A DNA stretch of 64,000 nt from Chaetomium olivaceum (Eukaryota > Ascomycota > Sordariomycetes > Sordariales > Chaetomiaceae), in assembly GCA_039881045.1 (NCBI GenBank), contig JAYWVB010000003.1:434001-498000 (forward strand). The letters are read 5' to 3'. A program made the position numbers and the translations under genes. Shown in pieces: positions 51,561-63,285 of this stretch (position 1 is its first letter; each line of letters starts with the position of its first letter). The notes under the pieces are model-generated. The model was not told where the DNA came from, searched no databases, and was given only the letters and a program-made list of their open reading frames with translations.

Positions 51561-54015
51561 GGGGTTTTGAAAGGGGGTTCTGTGGGGCTTTGTTGAAGAG
51601 GGGATGATGGGAGTTTGGATTGAAGTATGGTGGTTGTGTATATTTTGCTATATTTGGTTTATAAAACTCGAATCCATTATATATGCGCTCCTGCACTTTT
51701 GCTGGATGAGCCTTTGAGACTTGAAAATTTCGAGTCGTCGTTGGTTTCGCGGCGTGCGGTGGAACTGCAAATGCGGTTAAAATGTGCATACCACCCACCC
51801 ATTCTCGGTCATCATCTATACAGTAATTGGATAGAGACGAAAAGCCGAATTTGGGGCTCAAACTCGGGCCGCCTTCAAAGCAAAAGTCGGCGTTCAACAC
51901 GCGACCTCGGTAGCCTCTTTTGGATTTTTGGCTCTGCCATGATGACTCCTCAGCTGTGTCGCGTGGGAGCGCGGGATGAAGCTGGCCTGTGCGCCAATCG
52001 CCAAGATCCTATTTTGGCCGGGGCGCGGGATGAGCTCCCATCCATTGTGGAGCCTCAGTCTGGGGTGCATGGATCCAATGCGTGCAGAGTTGGATTGCTG
52101 CGGAGCAAATGAGGTGAGATTGATGAGTTTGTGCACATAAACAATTTCGGTCAGGAATGCTTTCGAACCATGGTCTCGCTTGTCTCGTCAGCCCCGTCAG
52201 TGCATGAGTGCATTTTTCGATGGGGGAAAGTCCGTAACTCGTGGGATTGCAAATCCAAATGTCGGAGATGACGTCGTCCCCTCGTGCTGACATACCGAAT
52301 ACAGACGCTTTGCTCGGAGCTCGGGCTGAAGAACCCAGCGATGTCCGACATCCAACTTTTAATGCTGTGCTGCATATAAAATGGAAGCGCCTTGGCTGCA
52401 GCTCAGTGGTTTCGACGTGTCCATTGTTGCACTGGTCCTTGAAACAGATGGTGCATCAGCCATATTCAGCGAATTGAAAGGTTTAGGGTTGCAGTATTCG
52501 TTGTGGACATTACCGGAGAACTTCCAGGTTGCTCCCCCATTCAAAGACATGAGATCTGCAATTTGTGATCCTCTTCCCCAACGCCCCTTGATGACTGTAT
52601 CGTGTAGGGAGGCTTGCTGGCCACGTTGAGCCTTCAGTTGCCAGTCGACCCAAGTGAAGCAAATGCTTGTGGGGAACAGGTCCAAGCACATGCGAGCGGC
52701 ATTTGATGCCAAGAGATTTGCACGGCGCACGATGCGGGGGATCAAAAGCAAGGTGAGATTCAACGGTGCAGCCACTGCAGTGTCTCGAAATCGAAACCAC
52801 TCAATTATGTGGTAACGTCCACCGCTAATGCAATGTAAATGGGCCATGTTTAGCCCCATTCATTTGGGGCCCAACATGGAATAAGGTCACACGACGGACT
52901 CGACTAAGATCACACGAGGCACGAGCTTCAGGCGTCGGTCGGGTGAAGGAAGGCAACCCGGCGCGCCCAGGAACACTTGCAGGACCCTTTGGCCGTCACT
53001 CTGGAACCGCCTCATCTGAATTGGGCTTAGCGTGGCTGATCTCCAGTTGTTGGGTCTTGAATGGTGGTTGCAGGTTCTCAATCCCGTAAACTTGTGCGAC
53101 GGAAACGACACATCGACGTCCCGTCGTCAAAGCCCAGTGGCAAAACAGCCACTCATCCCGCTCAAGGCACTACTGGCTGCGTGGTTTATGGCCGACCCGC
53201 AGTGTCTCGGAAAGAAGGAAAAAAGGAAAGGTTGCGTTGCTGGAACCTTGGAACCTGGAAGGCTCCGGGCACGGGGCGCTTGTCCGGTCGGTTCCATCCA
53301 TCGAACCTGGGCTCTCCCACGCCGTGGCTTGCCCCGTTAGTTTTAGCGCCTCAGGCCCCCGTGTTCAGTGCACAAGCCCTGGACTGGCCCAGAACAGAAC
53401 CCCCACCCATCACTGATGCAAGGCTCTCTCATCTGCCAACAAAAAGCAGCTCCTTTGCTACTTCTGACTTTACCTTCCACCTTTTCGTCTGCAAAGATCA
53501 ACACACTTTTCATCCTCGCTCCCTTCAATCAACACGCTTAACCTACGTCCCTCGCTGCGTAATTAAGCGTCCGAACCAACTCGCTCTGCTTTGCTTCGGC
53601 ATCGTCAGAGACACATCACTCCGTCTTCTGGTTGCCGATTACCTACCCACCGTTTCAAACCACTCCCGATTCCCACATCCCAAATCAACAATCTTGATTC
53701 AGCTTCCGCCATGGCCATATAATCAAGTGCGGTCCTCAAGTTAGGATCCTCACAGGATCCTCACACCACACTTTCCGCCGCTCGAACGTTCTCTACCTTC
53801 TAAAACATCGCCCTCGACCCACCTTCTGGTCGCCGGTTCGGCTTCGCTTGCTTGACGACCATCAATCCGGCCTACCCGAAGGTCTAAACCACACGCCACC
53901 TCTCACGTTCATCCACCTGCCTGGCTGCCTTGGCTGGACCCGGAAGAGACCGAGTTTCACCCGAGGACTGCAACTCCACCGACCGCCGTTCGTTCCCTTC
54001 TCGAGATAAATTACA
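51561..54015. other. 2.5-kb gene-poor region upstream of the Siw14-type phosphatase
   Basis: No gene supported. The last about 650 bp (53350-54010) are C/T-rich on the plus strand and probably contain the promoter and a long leader of the phosphatase gene; GGATCCTCACA is tandemly repeated at 53743-53764. Confidence 0.5.
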
Positions 54016-55046
54016 ATGTCTGGGAGCGACAAGGCTGTGTCAAAACGAACTGCAAGGCAAGCGGGAGAGTATCAAGAGAATCGCATGGCGCGGCACGACG
54101 AGATGGCATCCGAGCCGCTGGACAGGCAAGCTTCGACATCTACCGTCGCGACACGCTGCACCAGTCTGGAGCCGTCTCCGATGGTCCGCCCCACAGATAT
54201 ACAACAGGAAGTCGACAGTTTGGAGTTGGATTCTCCAGGGCCAAACGGCCACGAGCTCCGGGATGCGTTTCATCCGCCCACCGCAATCCAGAAACTCAGC
54301 TACTCGGTGCACGAACTGGAAAAGAACCTCCCCACCGAGAGCCGGCCGGCCAACTTTGGCATTGTGGTACCCGGCGTATATCGAAGCAGCTTCCCACAAT
54401 CTGAGGATTATGCCTTTATTCAGGGTCTCAAACTGAAAACTATTGTGTAAGTTTTACTACACAGGATGATTGAGCCATACTAATGATGCTTGCAGTACGC
54501 TGGTGCAGAAGGAGTTTCCGCAAGGTTACGATGCCTTCCTTCATCGAAATGGGATCAAGCATGCCGTCTTCAATATGAAGGGCACGAAAAAGGAGGCCAT
54601 TCCTATCGCAACTATGGAGTCAATCCTTCGCGTGGTGCTGGATCGCCGAAACCACCCCTTACTCATCCATTGTAACCACGGCAAGGTAAGCATCGATATC
54701 CCTCCTCCGACGGCTCGGCCGGGTCGCTGACTTCGTCTAGCATCGCACCGGTTGCGTTATTGGCGTTGTCCGCAAGCTGTCGGGCTGGAACCTGGGCAAT
54801 ATCATCAGCGAGTACAAGGCGTACGCCGAGCCGAAAACGCGGGAGTGTGATATTGATTATATCACGGGCTTCGAGCTGGTCAACACGTCGAATCTCTTTC
54901 GGGACCAGACAATGCCCTTTCGCGTTCCCCGCTTTGCCCGGACGGTCGTCTTCGCCCTCTTCATCCTCATGATCTGGTTCGTCTCACATACGGACCTCGC
55001 AGTGGACAGGATCCGGGATGGGACCGAAGCGCGGGTTCCCAAGTGA
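54016..55046 (+). CDS. Siw14/Oca-type dual-specificity phosphatase with a C-terminal membrane anchor
   Basis: Three exons: 54016-54446, 54496-54685, 54741-55046; 308 residues. Introns 54447-54495 and 54686-54740 join in frame. The catalytic P-loop HCNHGKHRTG is split by the second intron exactly after HCNHGK. Upstream conserved blocks are NFGIVVPGVYRSSFPQ and LKLKTIVTLVQKEFP; downstream are RKLSGWNLGNIISEYKAYA and PKTRECDIDYI. The family contains Siw14, which hydrolyses the 5-beta-phosphate of inositol pyrophosphates, and related Oca proteins. The first 90 residues are unconserved and Ser-rich. A hydrophobic helix near residues 270-290 (TVVFALFILMIWFVS) followed by a short polar tail predicts a tail-anchored protein, which yeast Siw14 is not known to be. 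Catalytic Cys and Arg are present. Confidence 0.87.
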
Positions 55047-55748
55047 GGACCGAACGGCTCAGCGCTGTTTTGGCTTATTTTACTTGTTACGCGTGCACAG
55101 CCAAAGCCGACCATGAGCGTTTGTTCATCTTTATTATTCTCACTGGTTGGCGGGAGAGGGAGGGCATCCAAGAAGTTTCTCGAGAGCGAGCAGGCGACCG
55201 CCAAGGAAACTGGACGTATTGAGCCTTGTATAGCATTTTTGGCTTGGGTATGCTATGAGGGAACATTCGGTATCATACATGGGGGGACTATAGAGGGGAG
55301 AGGGATTGGAGCGGAGACTATCAAGTGCTGAGCCGTCTCCTGGCGTTCAATGGCTGGGTTTTTGTTTTCCTTTCTATTACTTTCCTTTGTCACAACTGGG
55401 AGGGTTAGCTTCCTACCCTCAATAGCTGTATACTGTACTGCGGCAGTGCTTTTGGTCTATCACCTCTGAGAGTCGGCCGGAGCCCGGAGACCGGCTCCAG
55501 CTTGCAAATACACCGACTTAATATGCAAGTTACGTCGGCAAGGTCTCCATACATGATGATCAATGTGTTTGGTCGCGTTTAGCCTCCCGTAAATAAACTC
55601 GCAATCTCAACGCCTCCCTTCCCTTTTCCGTGCCGAAGTTGACTCCTTTCATCATGCCCATCTTCAATCCCATGCTCCATGTCGGATCCCACCTCCGTCC
55701 ACACCATCCATCCACACCCAACCATCACCACCCCTCCACACCAAAACC
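55047..55748. other. Intergenic, convergent 3' ends
   Basis: About 700 bp between the phosphatase stop and the stop of the minus-strand Aim19-like gene. No coding frame supported. Confidence 0.5.
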
Positions 55749-56273
55749 TCAATCCTTATAAACCCCCCACCGATTAACCTCCCTCCTCTCCGCCTCCTCC
55801 TTCTTCCGACTCCCCGTTGCATAGGTGTAAAACCCCGCCCCGGCATTAACCGCCCCCAAGCCCATCGCCGTCCCCCTCACCACGCCCCGAACCGAGAACC
55901 GGCTGCGCAGCGAAGCCGGCCGCCGCCGCGCCGCCAGCAGCGCATACACCCCCGACCACGCCGCCGTCATCCCGGCGCCGTCGATCTTAAACCCGGCCAG
56001 CGTCAGGTAGCTGCTGAAGATGAGCAGCGGCGGGAAGACCATGGGCAGCGGCTGGAAGGGGCGCGCGTGCAGCGCGATGATGAGCGTGGTCAGGGTCATG
56101 GGGGGGATGGCGGATGCTGGAAGAGGAAAAAAAAAAGAGGGGGGTTAGTTACTGTAGGGAGGCGGGGATGGATGGGGGTTTGTTTATTGGGTGGGTGGGC
56201 ACTTACTCCCCCATGCCCGGAGCTGGTATCCGATGCCTAGGGGCGTGTCGGCGTCGTCTGGTGCGGAGGCCAT
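55749..56273 (-). CDS. Small membrane protein, Aim19-like
   Basis: Two exons, 56273-56207 and 56116-55749, joined over intron 56117-56206 (GTAAGT donor, T-rich tract, CAG acceptor); 144 residues. The start MASAPDDADTPLGIGYQLRA is followed by two or three hydrophobic segments (TLTTLIIALHARPFQPLPMV, PPLLIFSSYLTLAGFKIDGA, MTAAWSGVYALLAA) and a conserved-looking VRGVVRGTAMGLGAVNAGAG with a charged end. The layout fits fungal 'altered inheritance of mitochondria' protein 19, a small mitochondrial membrane protein of unknown role. Assignment is from pattern and size only. Divergent from the J-protein gene, 602 bp apart. Confidence 0.65.
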
Positions 56274-56875
56274 GCTGCGAGGGGATGTTGGAGGGGTTGG
56301 GGCGGGCTCAATGGCTTGGTGTATTGGTTGCGTGACCTCGGCTTTGACGGAGCGGGTTTTGGGCTGCCGTCAACTTTTTGAAACTTGAATGAGTGACGTC
56401 GTTTTGGGGGTCGCAGCAGCTTATCGTTATCGGGTGAAACAATGGCTACCTTAGGTAAGCGGTAATCCCTGCTGCGCCCCACGGTGTTTTTGTTGCCAGC
56501 GGCGCACGGACGTCTTTGTTCTGGAAGGTGTCCAGACGCAACAAAGGCGGCAAGCAGCTGACGGGACGCCATCGCCAATCTATTTTCGTGATTCCGGCCG
56601 TCGCAGGGAAGATCGAGGGTGAATCCCCGTCCCGGCAGCAACTAATCTTTTTGAATTCTTGGGAGTTGAAGGACGCTCATACCAGGACGCTCGCACCACA
56701 CATTTGAAGGAGTAGTCGAGTCTGCTACCTCCAGCAGCCGCCATCGCCGTGTCGGAACGAGATTAATCGAATTCGGGGCCCCGATCTCTTCTCCTCGAAC
56801 GCCCGGTCCCCTTCTCTGGAGCGAGCTCCCTCTCTTACCTAATACCGCTCGATACCCGGCCGGACACACGACACA
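56274..56875. promoter_or_regulatory. Divergent promoter, Aim19-like / J-protein
   Basis: 602 bp between head-to-head start codons. CGATACCCGGCCGG near 56850 lies just before the J-protein ATG. No specific site is claimed. Confidence 0.6.
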
Positions 56876-57987
56876 ATGCCCGACGCCTCCGCTTCCGGGG
56901 CCTCTGCGTCCCAAAACGACGCGCGCAACCGGCGCGAGCACAACCAGGGCAACCAGGAGCGCAAGTACACAGTGGAACAAAAGGCGGCGGTGCTGCGCAT
57001 CCGGCGATGCCAGCCGACGGCCTTCTACGAGATCCTCGAGTTACAAAAATCATGCACCGACGGCGAGGTCAAGAAGGCGTACCGCAAGCTGTCGCTGCTG
57101 ACGCACCCGGACAAGAACGGCCACGAGCACGCAGACGAGGCCTTCAAGATGGTGGCGCGCGCGTTCAGCGTGCTGGGTGACAAGGAGAAGAGGGACAAGT
57201 TTGACCGCTTCGGGACCGACCCCGACAGCCGCTTCGCCAACGCCCAGGCACAGGCCCAGCAGAACCCGTTTGCTGGGTTCCAGCGGAGAGGCGGCGGTGG
57301 TGGGGGGTTTGGGGAGGAAGATATCAGTCCTGAGGAGATGTTTGCGCGGTTCTTTGGGGGAGGCGGGTTTGGAGGACCCTTCGGAGGTGAGTGAATCTCT
57401 ATGAGAATTCCTTGTTGGTTCACTGATAAAGTTGACAATCTTTAGGCTTTGATGGCGGGCCACAGTTCGTCTTCAATTTTGGGAACGGGCCGGGTGTTAG
57501 GGTGCATCAGTTCGGCGGCGCGCGGCCACGGGCAAGGCCTCGCAACCCAGGGCAAGAAGAACCGGCGAGCACATGGAGTACCATTATCGGCCTGTTACCC
57601 ATCATTCTTCTCGTTGTCTGGCCCATCCTCTCGTCCATCTTCTCGGGCATCGCGTCCTCGACACCATCCACGCCTAGTATGGTCTTTGATGAGCCGCACC
57701 CGCCACTATACACGATGGAGCGTACCATGCCGCATTTCAAAGTCAGATACTACCTCAACCCGGCCGACGTCCACTCCTACACCCCCTCCAAGCTGTCGTC
57801 GCTCGACAAGAGGGCGGAGGTGGTGCTTGTGCAGCAACTGCGCATCAAGTGCGAGAACGAGGTGTCGCACAAGCAGCAGCTGCGCAACGCGGCGCAGGGC
57901 TGGTTCTTCCAGGACCCGGATAAGATGGAAGTCGCGAATACATTCGACATGCCTGCGTGTAACAGGTTGAACTCGTTGGGGGTATAG
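56876..57987 (+). CDS. ER membrane J-protein (Hlj1/DNAJB12 type)
   Basis: Two exons, 56876-57386 and 57446-57987, joined over intron 57387-57445; 350 residues. The J domain lies at about 45-110 (TAFYEILELQKSCTDGEVKK, HPDKNG with the catalytic HPD, AFSVLGDKEKRDKFDRFG). A Gly/Phe-rich linker is followed by one membrane helix (IIGLLPIILLVVWPILSSIF) and the DUF1977-type C-terminal domain (FKVRYYLNPADVHSYTP). This layout is that of Hlj1 and DNAJB12/14, which are anchored in the ER membrane with the J domain facing the cytosol and stimulate Hsp70 in ER-associated degradation. All expected parts are present. Confidence 0.92.
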
Positions 57988-59163
57988 CACGAAGAGAATT
58001 AGAGAATTAGAGGTGTTAATGTTTCGAGCGGGAGCGTTGTGTATACGGCATAGATCCTTGTGTTATGAATATCTTGTTTCCAATACGGGGGCCTGCGGGC
58101 GTTGGACGTTGATTGCATCTGCAGCGTACGAGACCTCGTTGGAAGTTGTCATGCATTTTCAGTTACATCAAAGTCGAAAGATCGTGGTATATCCGTGCAA
58201 CTGTTTCAGCATCAGACATCAGATCAGACCTTGAAAACCAAGCGTAGGTGCATTTATTAAGTTGGAAGGCAACGAGAGCAATAATGATGACATACTAAAA
58301 CGGATATACTGTGTACTGTGTACTTCATTCAGCAAGGCTCAGGTCCCGCCTTTCGGTCAAGTATGAGACGCGCAATCACGGACATATTCGTCCCAGGTAA
58401 CCGCAGTAGCTTGGTGGCAACATTAACAGCCTGTGGATGAGATGACGAGGCCCGGGAAGCCGGCTGGACCTGAGAACCGTCCGATTGGGCGGGTCCCTGC
58501 GACCCCACAAACCACTTGCCCTTTCAAGCCAAGCACCCCGGGCCCTGCCACCACCCACTGCCGCCGACCTTGCCATGACGGTTGAAGTGCTGAGCTTGGT
58601 GCTCAACAATGGAACCTCGACCGCCAACACCATCATCAGCGGAGCTACGGTTGTTTCCCTGTACTATGTGTAGTTTTGGATAACCACCTAAGGAGTTTGC
58701 GGCACCAATTTACGTACTCCACCCAGAACTTGTCAAACTAAGCCTTTATCAAACATACAACGCCACTCACCAACCGTTTACATTCCTTCGGGCTGAATTG
58801 AACCCCTCCAAAGCCGCCCGGGCATTACGCCACGCCACCACACCGAGGGAACCCGGCCTTCGCAAAAGATGCAACTGTGCACAGCGGCTCGCCCCCGATT
58901 ACGATAGCAACTTGGTCCTATTCTACTCCTTTGCAGAGAATACAATCGAACTGATCTCTTGCCACCACGAGTTGTTCATTCTTTGCGATTGCGCACCACA
59001 GAGCCGGTTTTGACCTACCGGGACCAAGCAGGCTGCCTCCCCCGAGACCCGGGTCCAACCACAAGCAGCACTTGACACCCTCGCTGGGGCCGTCTTCCTT
59101 TCTCGACACCAGACCGACTCAATCTTACCACTTCAATTCTAGCACAGCATTTGTGTCCGCGCA
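57988..59163. promoter_or_regulatory. Intergenic upstream of the MINDY-type gene
   Basis: About 1.2 kb holding the J-protein 3' region and the promoter/leader of the deubiquitinase gene. No coding frame supported; the last about 400 bp are C-rich on the plus strand. Confidence 0.5.
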
Positions 59164-62100
59164 ATGGTGGTTCGAAAACCGCTCCCAGCGTCCGCGGCAC
59201 TGAACCCGGCTATGCCGCGCAATGCGTTGTCCCCGCACCATGGCGAGGACGAGGGGACATGGGGGGATGATACGCAACAAGAGCGGCCCCGGCAAATCAC
59301 AAACCTCACGCCAGCCGATATGCCGAAGTCTCTACAGCCAGACCCTTCCGACAGCGTTTCCGAGTTGGGTGAGGAGGACAAGATCTGGGGAGAGAGGTTC
59401 TCTGCGATGAACACGGGTGATATGAACCAAGGACCGGTGGCACCAAGGCCCGGTGGCAGCAATGGCGCGGAAGCAGTCCTGGTGCCCGGTGGAAGTTTTA
59501 AACAGGAGACGAATCCATTCAAGAGGAAGATGTCGCTCAGTGCGTCTGGGTCCGGCCAGAACAGACCATCAGTATCACCAAATATTCCGCCAGTGCCATC
59601 TGTCCCGGTCGCAGACTTTTCGCAACTCAGCGTGAACGAGTCAAGACCAAACCCTTGGCAATCACCCATGGACGAGGCCAGCAGCATTACCCCGCCACCT
59701 GCGAGGCTGCCAGAGCAGGACTACGACGGGAGCAATGCTTGGGCGTCAGCTCGGCCATCGCGCCAGCCCACGCCCGGGCTGGGGTCAGAATCGCCGGCGC
59801 TCGTGTCTCTACCTTCCGAGGAGGGCCAAAGCGTATGGGGAGAAGAATTTAAAAAGGAGGGCCAAGGCGCATGTGGAAAGGACCTCAAACACCCGACCCT
59901 CTCAGCACCGCTTGTGGGCACACCTTTTGAGGATACACATGCGTGGGATGACAACACGCTCAGCAAAGGAATAGACGCCGCCAAACCACCCCAAGTACCG
60001 AACAAAAGCTCCGCAGGCGCTGATGACTGGAACCTGATCGACATGGAGCCAGCGCCGGAACCGCTGTCGAGGCAGAGCACATGGGAGAACTTCAGGGATG
60101 AAGATCCCGCCGCTCAAATGGTTCCGCCGCCGGCTTCCAAAACAGATCCCGCAGCTCCCCTTGCAGCTCCCTCCGCAGCGGTCCCCGCGATGGTCCCTGC
60201 GGCGGCCCCCCTAGTGGAATCAACTACCGAAGCGACCCCAACGCTGTCAGCAAATCCGTCAGCCGAGCTGCCGCCCGCACAACCTCCACGGCCGGTCGAC
60301 AAGTCGGAGACGTACCAAGTCAAGAACATCTCCTGGCACGATGCGACAGCGGCCAAAAACCCCAGGATATCGCCGATCCTGGTCCAAAACGCCAACGGGC
60401 CATGCCCGCTGGTTGCTTTAGTGAACGCGCTCACCCTGACAACTCCTGCGGACAAGACCAACACGGCGCTTGTTGAGACGCTGAGATCGCGTGAGCAAGT
60501 CAGCCTGGGCCTGCTCCTAGACGCCGTCTTTGACGAGCTCATGTCGGAACGACGCGCACAGCTTAACGTTGCCCTCCCGGACGTGACGGAGCTCTACGAC
60601 TTTCTCAAGGGACTTCACACCGGCATGAACGTCAATCCGCGTTTTGTGCCGACTCCGGAAGTGGTCACGGCATTCAAGCGGACCTCTCTTACGCATCTAC
60701 ACCCAACTGAACGCGCCGACATGATCCCTGGCACGTTTGAGCATACCAAAGAGATGGCTCTCTACTCAACATTCTCTATCCCCCTCATCCATGGCTGGCT
60801 TCCGTCTAAGGAGGACGCTGTATGCGAAGCGTTTTCACGGCAGGCGGCGTCGTATGAAGACACACAAAACTTGTTATTTCGGGAGGAGGAGCTCGACGAG
60901 AAGTTGTGTGATCCCAACCAGGGCCTCACGCCTGAAGAGCAGCAACTTTACCAGGATGTTTTGACTATCAAGTCGTTTTTGAACACATCGGCTACGCAAC
61001 TCACCAAGGCCGGGCTTCACGTCATCAAAACGGCGATGAAACCGGGGTCCATGGCCATCTTGTTCCGCAACGACCACTTTTCGACGCTTTATAGACATCC
61101 ACAGAGCCAGCAATTGTTCACACTCGTGACGGATGCCGGATACGCGGGTCACGCCGAGGTCGTGTGGGAGTCCCTTGCCGACATTAATGGCGAGAGCGCT
61201 GAGTTCTTCTCGGGTGATTTCCGTCTCGTTGGTGGTACCGCCAGCCAGCCGGGTCATGCGCAGGATGGTGGGTTCGAGAACTGGACGGATTCTGCGCCTG
61301 GAAATAACAATGACTGGACCACAGTCCAAGCCCGGCGTGGCCGCACACAGACGGCACGGCAAAGCGCTTCCGCCGAGCCGCCCCTCTCTCCTAACCACGA
61401 ACAGGAGGACCGCGACCTCGCCCTCGCTCTGCAGCTTCAAGAGGAAGAAGACGAGCGAGCCCGCACCGAACAAGAGCGCCGCCGCCGCGAGCAGCAGCTC
61501 TCAGAACAGTTTATCCAGCGAGACGGCGGCGGCGGTGGTGCTGGGCGCGGAGGTGGACTCGGCGCGCGACACCCGTCTCACTCTACCGCCTCGCTCACGC
61601 CATCTAACACCTCATCCGGAACCGGCCGGCGGCCCATCCCCGCTCACGCACGACCCGCATCGGCATCAACCACATCACACTCGGTCAACGGACACATGAC
61701 CGGCGCCAACACCAACAATAATAACAACAACAACGGCCGGCCCAGACCGACGACCCAAACAGTACGCTCGCTGATCCCACCACGGAACGCCCCCGCCCCC
61801 GCCGCAGCTCCCGCGCCGGCGAGGATGACCAACCGGCCCGCCGAAGACGGCCTGGACGATGCGCCCCCAAGCTACGAGCAGGCTGCCAAACAGCTCCCGT
61901 ATGTCCCGCCCCAGGGCCACCCGAGCCATCCCGGCAGTTCGGGGACCGGTCCGTCGTCGTCGGGGCCTACGCAGGGGCAGGGGATGGGGCAAGGGCCCCG
62001 ACCGCAGCAGCAGCAGCAGGTGCCGAATCCGAGAATGAGCCCCGGGAGGAGTCCCGCTATGGGCATGGGCGGGGGCGGGGGTGGGGGGATGATCGTGCCC

Positions 62101-62232
62101 CAGCCCCAGGGGAGGAATAATGGGTATCCTGGTGCTGCTGTTGGTGGGGGGTATAGGAGGGGTGTGCCGCCGCCGGCGCCGCACGGTCAGTATGTCGAGG
62201 GGAGGGAGTCGGAGAAATGTGTGGTTATGTGA
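59164..62232 (+). CDS. MINDY-family K48-type deubiquitinase with UIM-like helix and CaaX-like end
   Basis: Single exon, 1022 residues from ATG 59164. Residues 1-375 are disordered, with repeated W-G-E/W-D-D motifs (GTWGDD, KIWGERF, SVWGEEF, HAWDDN). The MINDY (DUF544) catalytic domain spans about 380-690: ILVQNANGPCPLVALVNAL carries the active-site Gln and Cys, and FRNDHFSTLYRHP the catalytic His. A ubiquitin-binding helix of UIM/MIU type follows (DLALALQLQEEEDERARTEQ), then a Gly/Pro/Asn/Gln-rich tail ending ESEKCVVM. The last four residues, CVVM, fit a CaaX box for farnesylation, which would place the enzyme on membranes. MINDY enzymes trim long Lys48-linked ubiquitin chains. Catalytic residues are intact. 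In-frame G5-G6 runs near 62069-62090 show that not every G run here has lost a base. Confidence 0.92.
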   Translation: MVVRKPLPASAALNPAMPRNALSPHHGEDEGTWGDDTQQERPRQITNLTPADMPKSLQPDPSDSVSELGEEDKIWGERFSAMNTGDMNQGPVAPRPGGSNGAEAVLVPGGSFKQETNPFKRKMSLSASGSGQNRPSVSPNIPPVPSVPVADFSQLSVNESRPNPWQSPMDEASSITPPPARLPEQDYDGSNAWASARPSRQPTPGLGSESPALVSLPSEEGQSVWGEEFKKEGQGACGKDLKHPTLSAPLVGTPFEDTHAWDDNTLSKGIDAAKPPQVPNKSSAGADDWNLIDMEPAPEPLSRQSTWENFRDEDPAAQMVPPPASKTDPAAPLAAPSAAVPAMVPAAAPLVESTTEATPTLSANPSAELPPAQPPRPVDKSETYQVKNISWHDATAAKNPRISPILVQNANGPCPLVALVNALTLTTPADKTNTALVETLRSREQVSLGLLLDAVFDELMSERRAQLNVALPDVTELYDFLKGLHTGMNVNPRFVPTPEVVTAFKRTSLTHLHPTERADMIPGTFEHTKEMALYSTFSIPLIHGWLPSKEDAVCEAFSRQAASYEDTQNLLFREEELDEKLCDPNQGLTPEEQQLYQDVLTIKSFLNTSATQLTKAGLHVIKTAMKPGSMAILFRNDHFSTLYRHPQSQQLFTLVTDAGYAGHAEVVWESLADINGESAEFFSGDFRLVGGTASQPGHAQDGGFENWTDSAPGNNNDWTTVQARRGRTQTARQSASAEPPLSPNHEQEDRDLALALQLQEEEDERARTEQERRRREQQLSEQFIQRDGGGGGAGRGGGLGARHPSHSTASLTPSNTSSGTGRRPIPAHARPASASTTSHSVNGHMTGANTNNNNNNNGRPRPTTQTVRSLIPPRNAPAPAAAPAPARMTNRPAEDGLDDAPPSYEQAAKQLPYVPPQGHPSHPGSSGTGPSSSGPTQGQGMGQGPRPQQQQQVPNPRMSPGRSPAMGMGGGGGGGMIVPQPQGRNNGYPGAAVGGGYRRGVPPPAPHGQYVEGRESEKCVVM

Positions 62233-63285
62233 TTTGACCGGGGGGGATGTGCGGTGGGGTGTATGTGAGGGGCGTATATGGGGGAGTGGGGGGTTCTGAT
62301 GGTTATGAGACATGGCTTACGGATTTTTGGTTTCTTTTTTTTTCTTCCTTTCTAGTATAGCCGGCGATGCCAGCGGGTTTGGGTTTTTGGGCGGTTGGTT
62401 TCCGTCAGTGATTTTGTGTGGGTATGGCGCGGGATGCGTTGTGGTTGTCATGTGTGAAGCGCCATGCGATGCGATGGTGACATGGTTGGTCAATGACTTG
62501 GACGTCGGGATAGAGTTGCACGCATACGATAAAGGGGACGCTCCTGTATACCACATAAGTAAACTTTGTGAGCATCTAGAGATGGTTTGCGAATGGGTTT
62601 AGGTATTTGCTCGTTTGAAGGTGGGGGCTGCTTGGATGGGAATTGGGTGGTTTGTGGTACTCTATTCTGGCGTACCTACTGAAAACATTTATTGTAGAAC
62701 CAATGTTCCTCTGCATCTGCGTCTCTCCAATTTGGGATGTTGTTTTGTTCCACGATCCAAAGTTCCAATGTGACATTGCCGTGTTCTGTCATGAACTTGA
62801 ATTGAGGTTAATGGCCCTGTGATTGGTCATATGCGTTAGTAAAGTGGGTATTCCGGGCGTTCATAATGTAACGGGGCGATGACCGCACCTTCCCTGACAT
62901 CACTTGTGGTCGCTCCGATCGCAGCGTGTCATTTTGTAACCATTTTGGACCGGAAGGCGGGTTGAAGTTGGAAACCTGTCTCGGGGTGTCCCGTTTCTGG
63001 ATCTTTCGCCCTTTTTCCACCCGGTATTAACTTGACTGCCAGCCCGGCCACCTCACCGACCCGTCCGTCTCCTGCGAACTGTCACCGTTTCAACAGCTCT
63101 CACAGGAAAGCGACAACACCTCGTCATCACCATTGTGATCCCGCTCCATCCTCACGACTCAACAACAAACAAAAAGTCTAAATCGATCACCGCCAAACCA
63201 ACTAACCACCGCTTCAAACTCCCAACCCACACACCGCCCATCCCACCACAACCACCACAACCATCATCACCTCACAACCACCACC
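62233..63285. promoter_or_regulatory. Intergenic upstream of the steroid-reductase-like gene
   Basis: About 1 kb. The first 120 bp after the deubiquitinase stop are very G-rich; the last about 200 bp before the next ATG are C/A-rich, a likely leader. No gene seen. Confidence 0.5.

Noticed and set aside
51850..51915. TTCAACACGCGACCTC resembling the reverse complement of a tRNA 3' half
   Set aside because: Stem bases do not pair, and no acceptor or anticodon stem is found.
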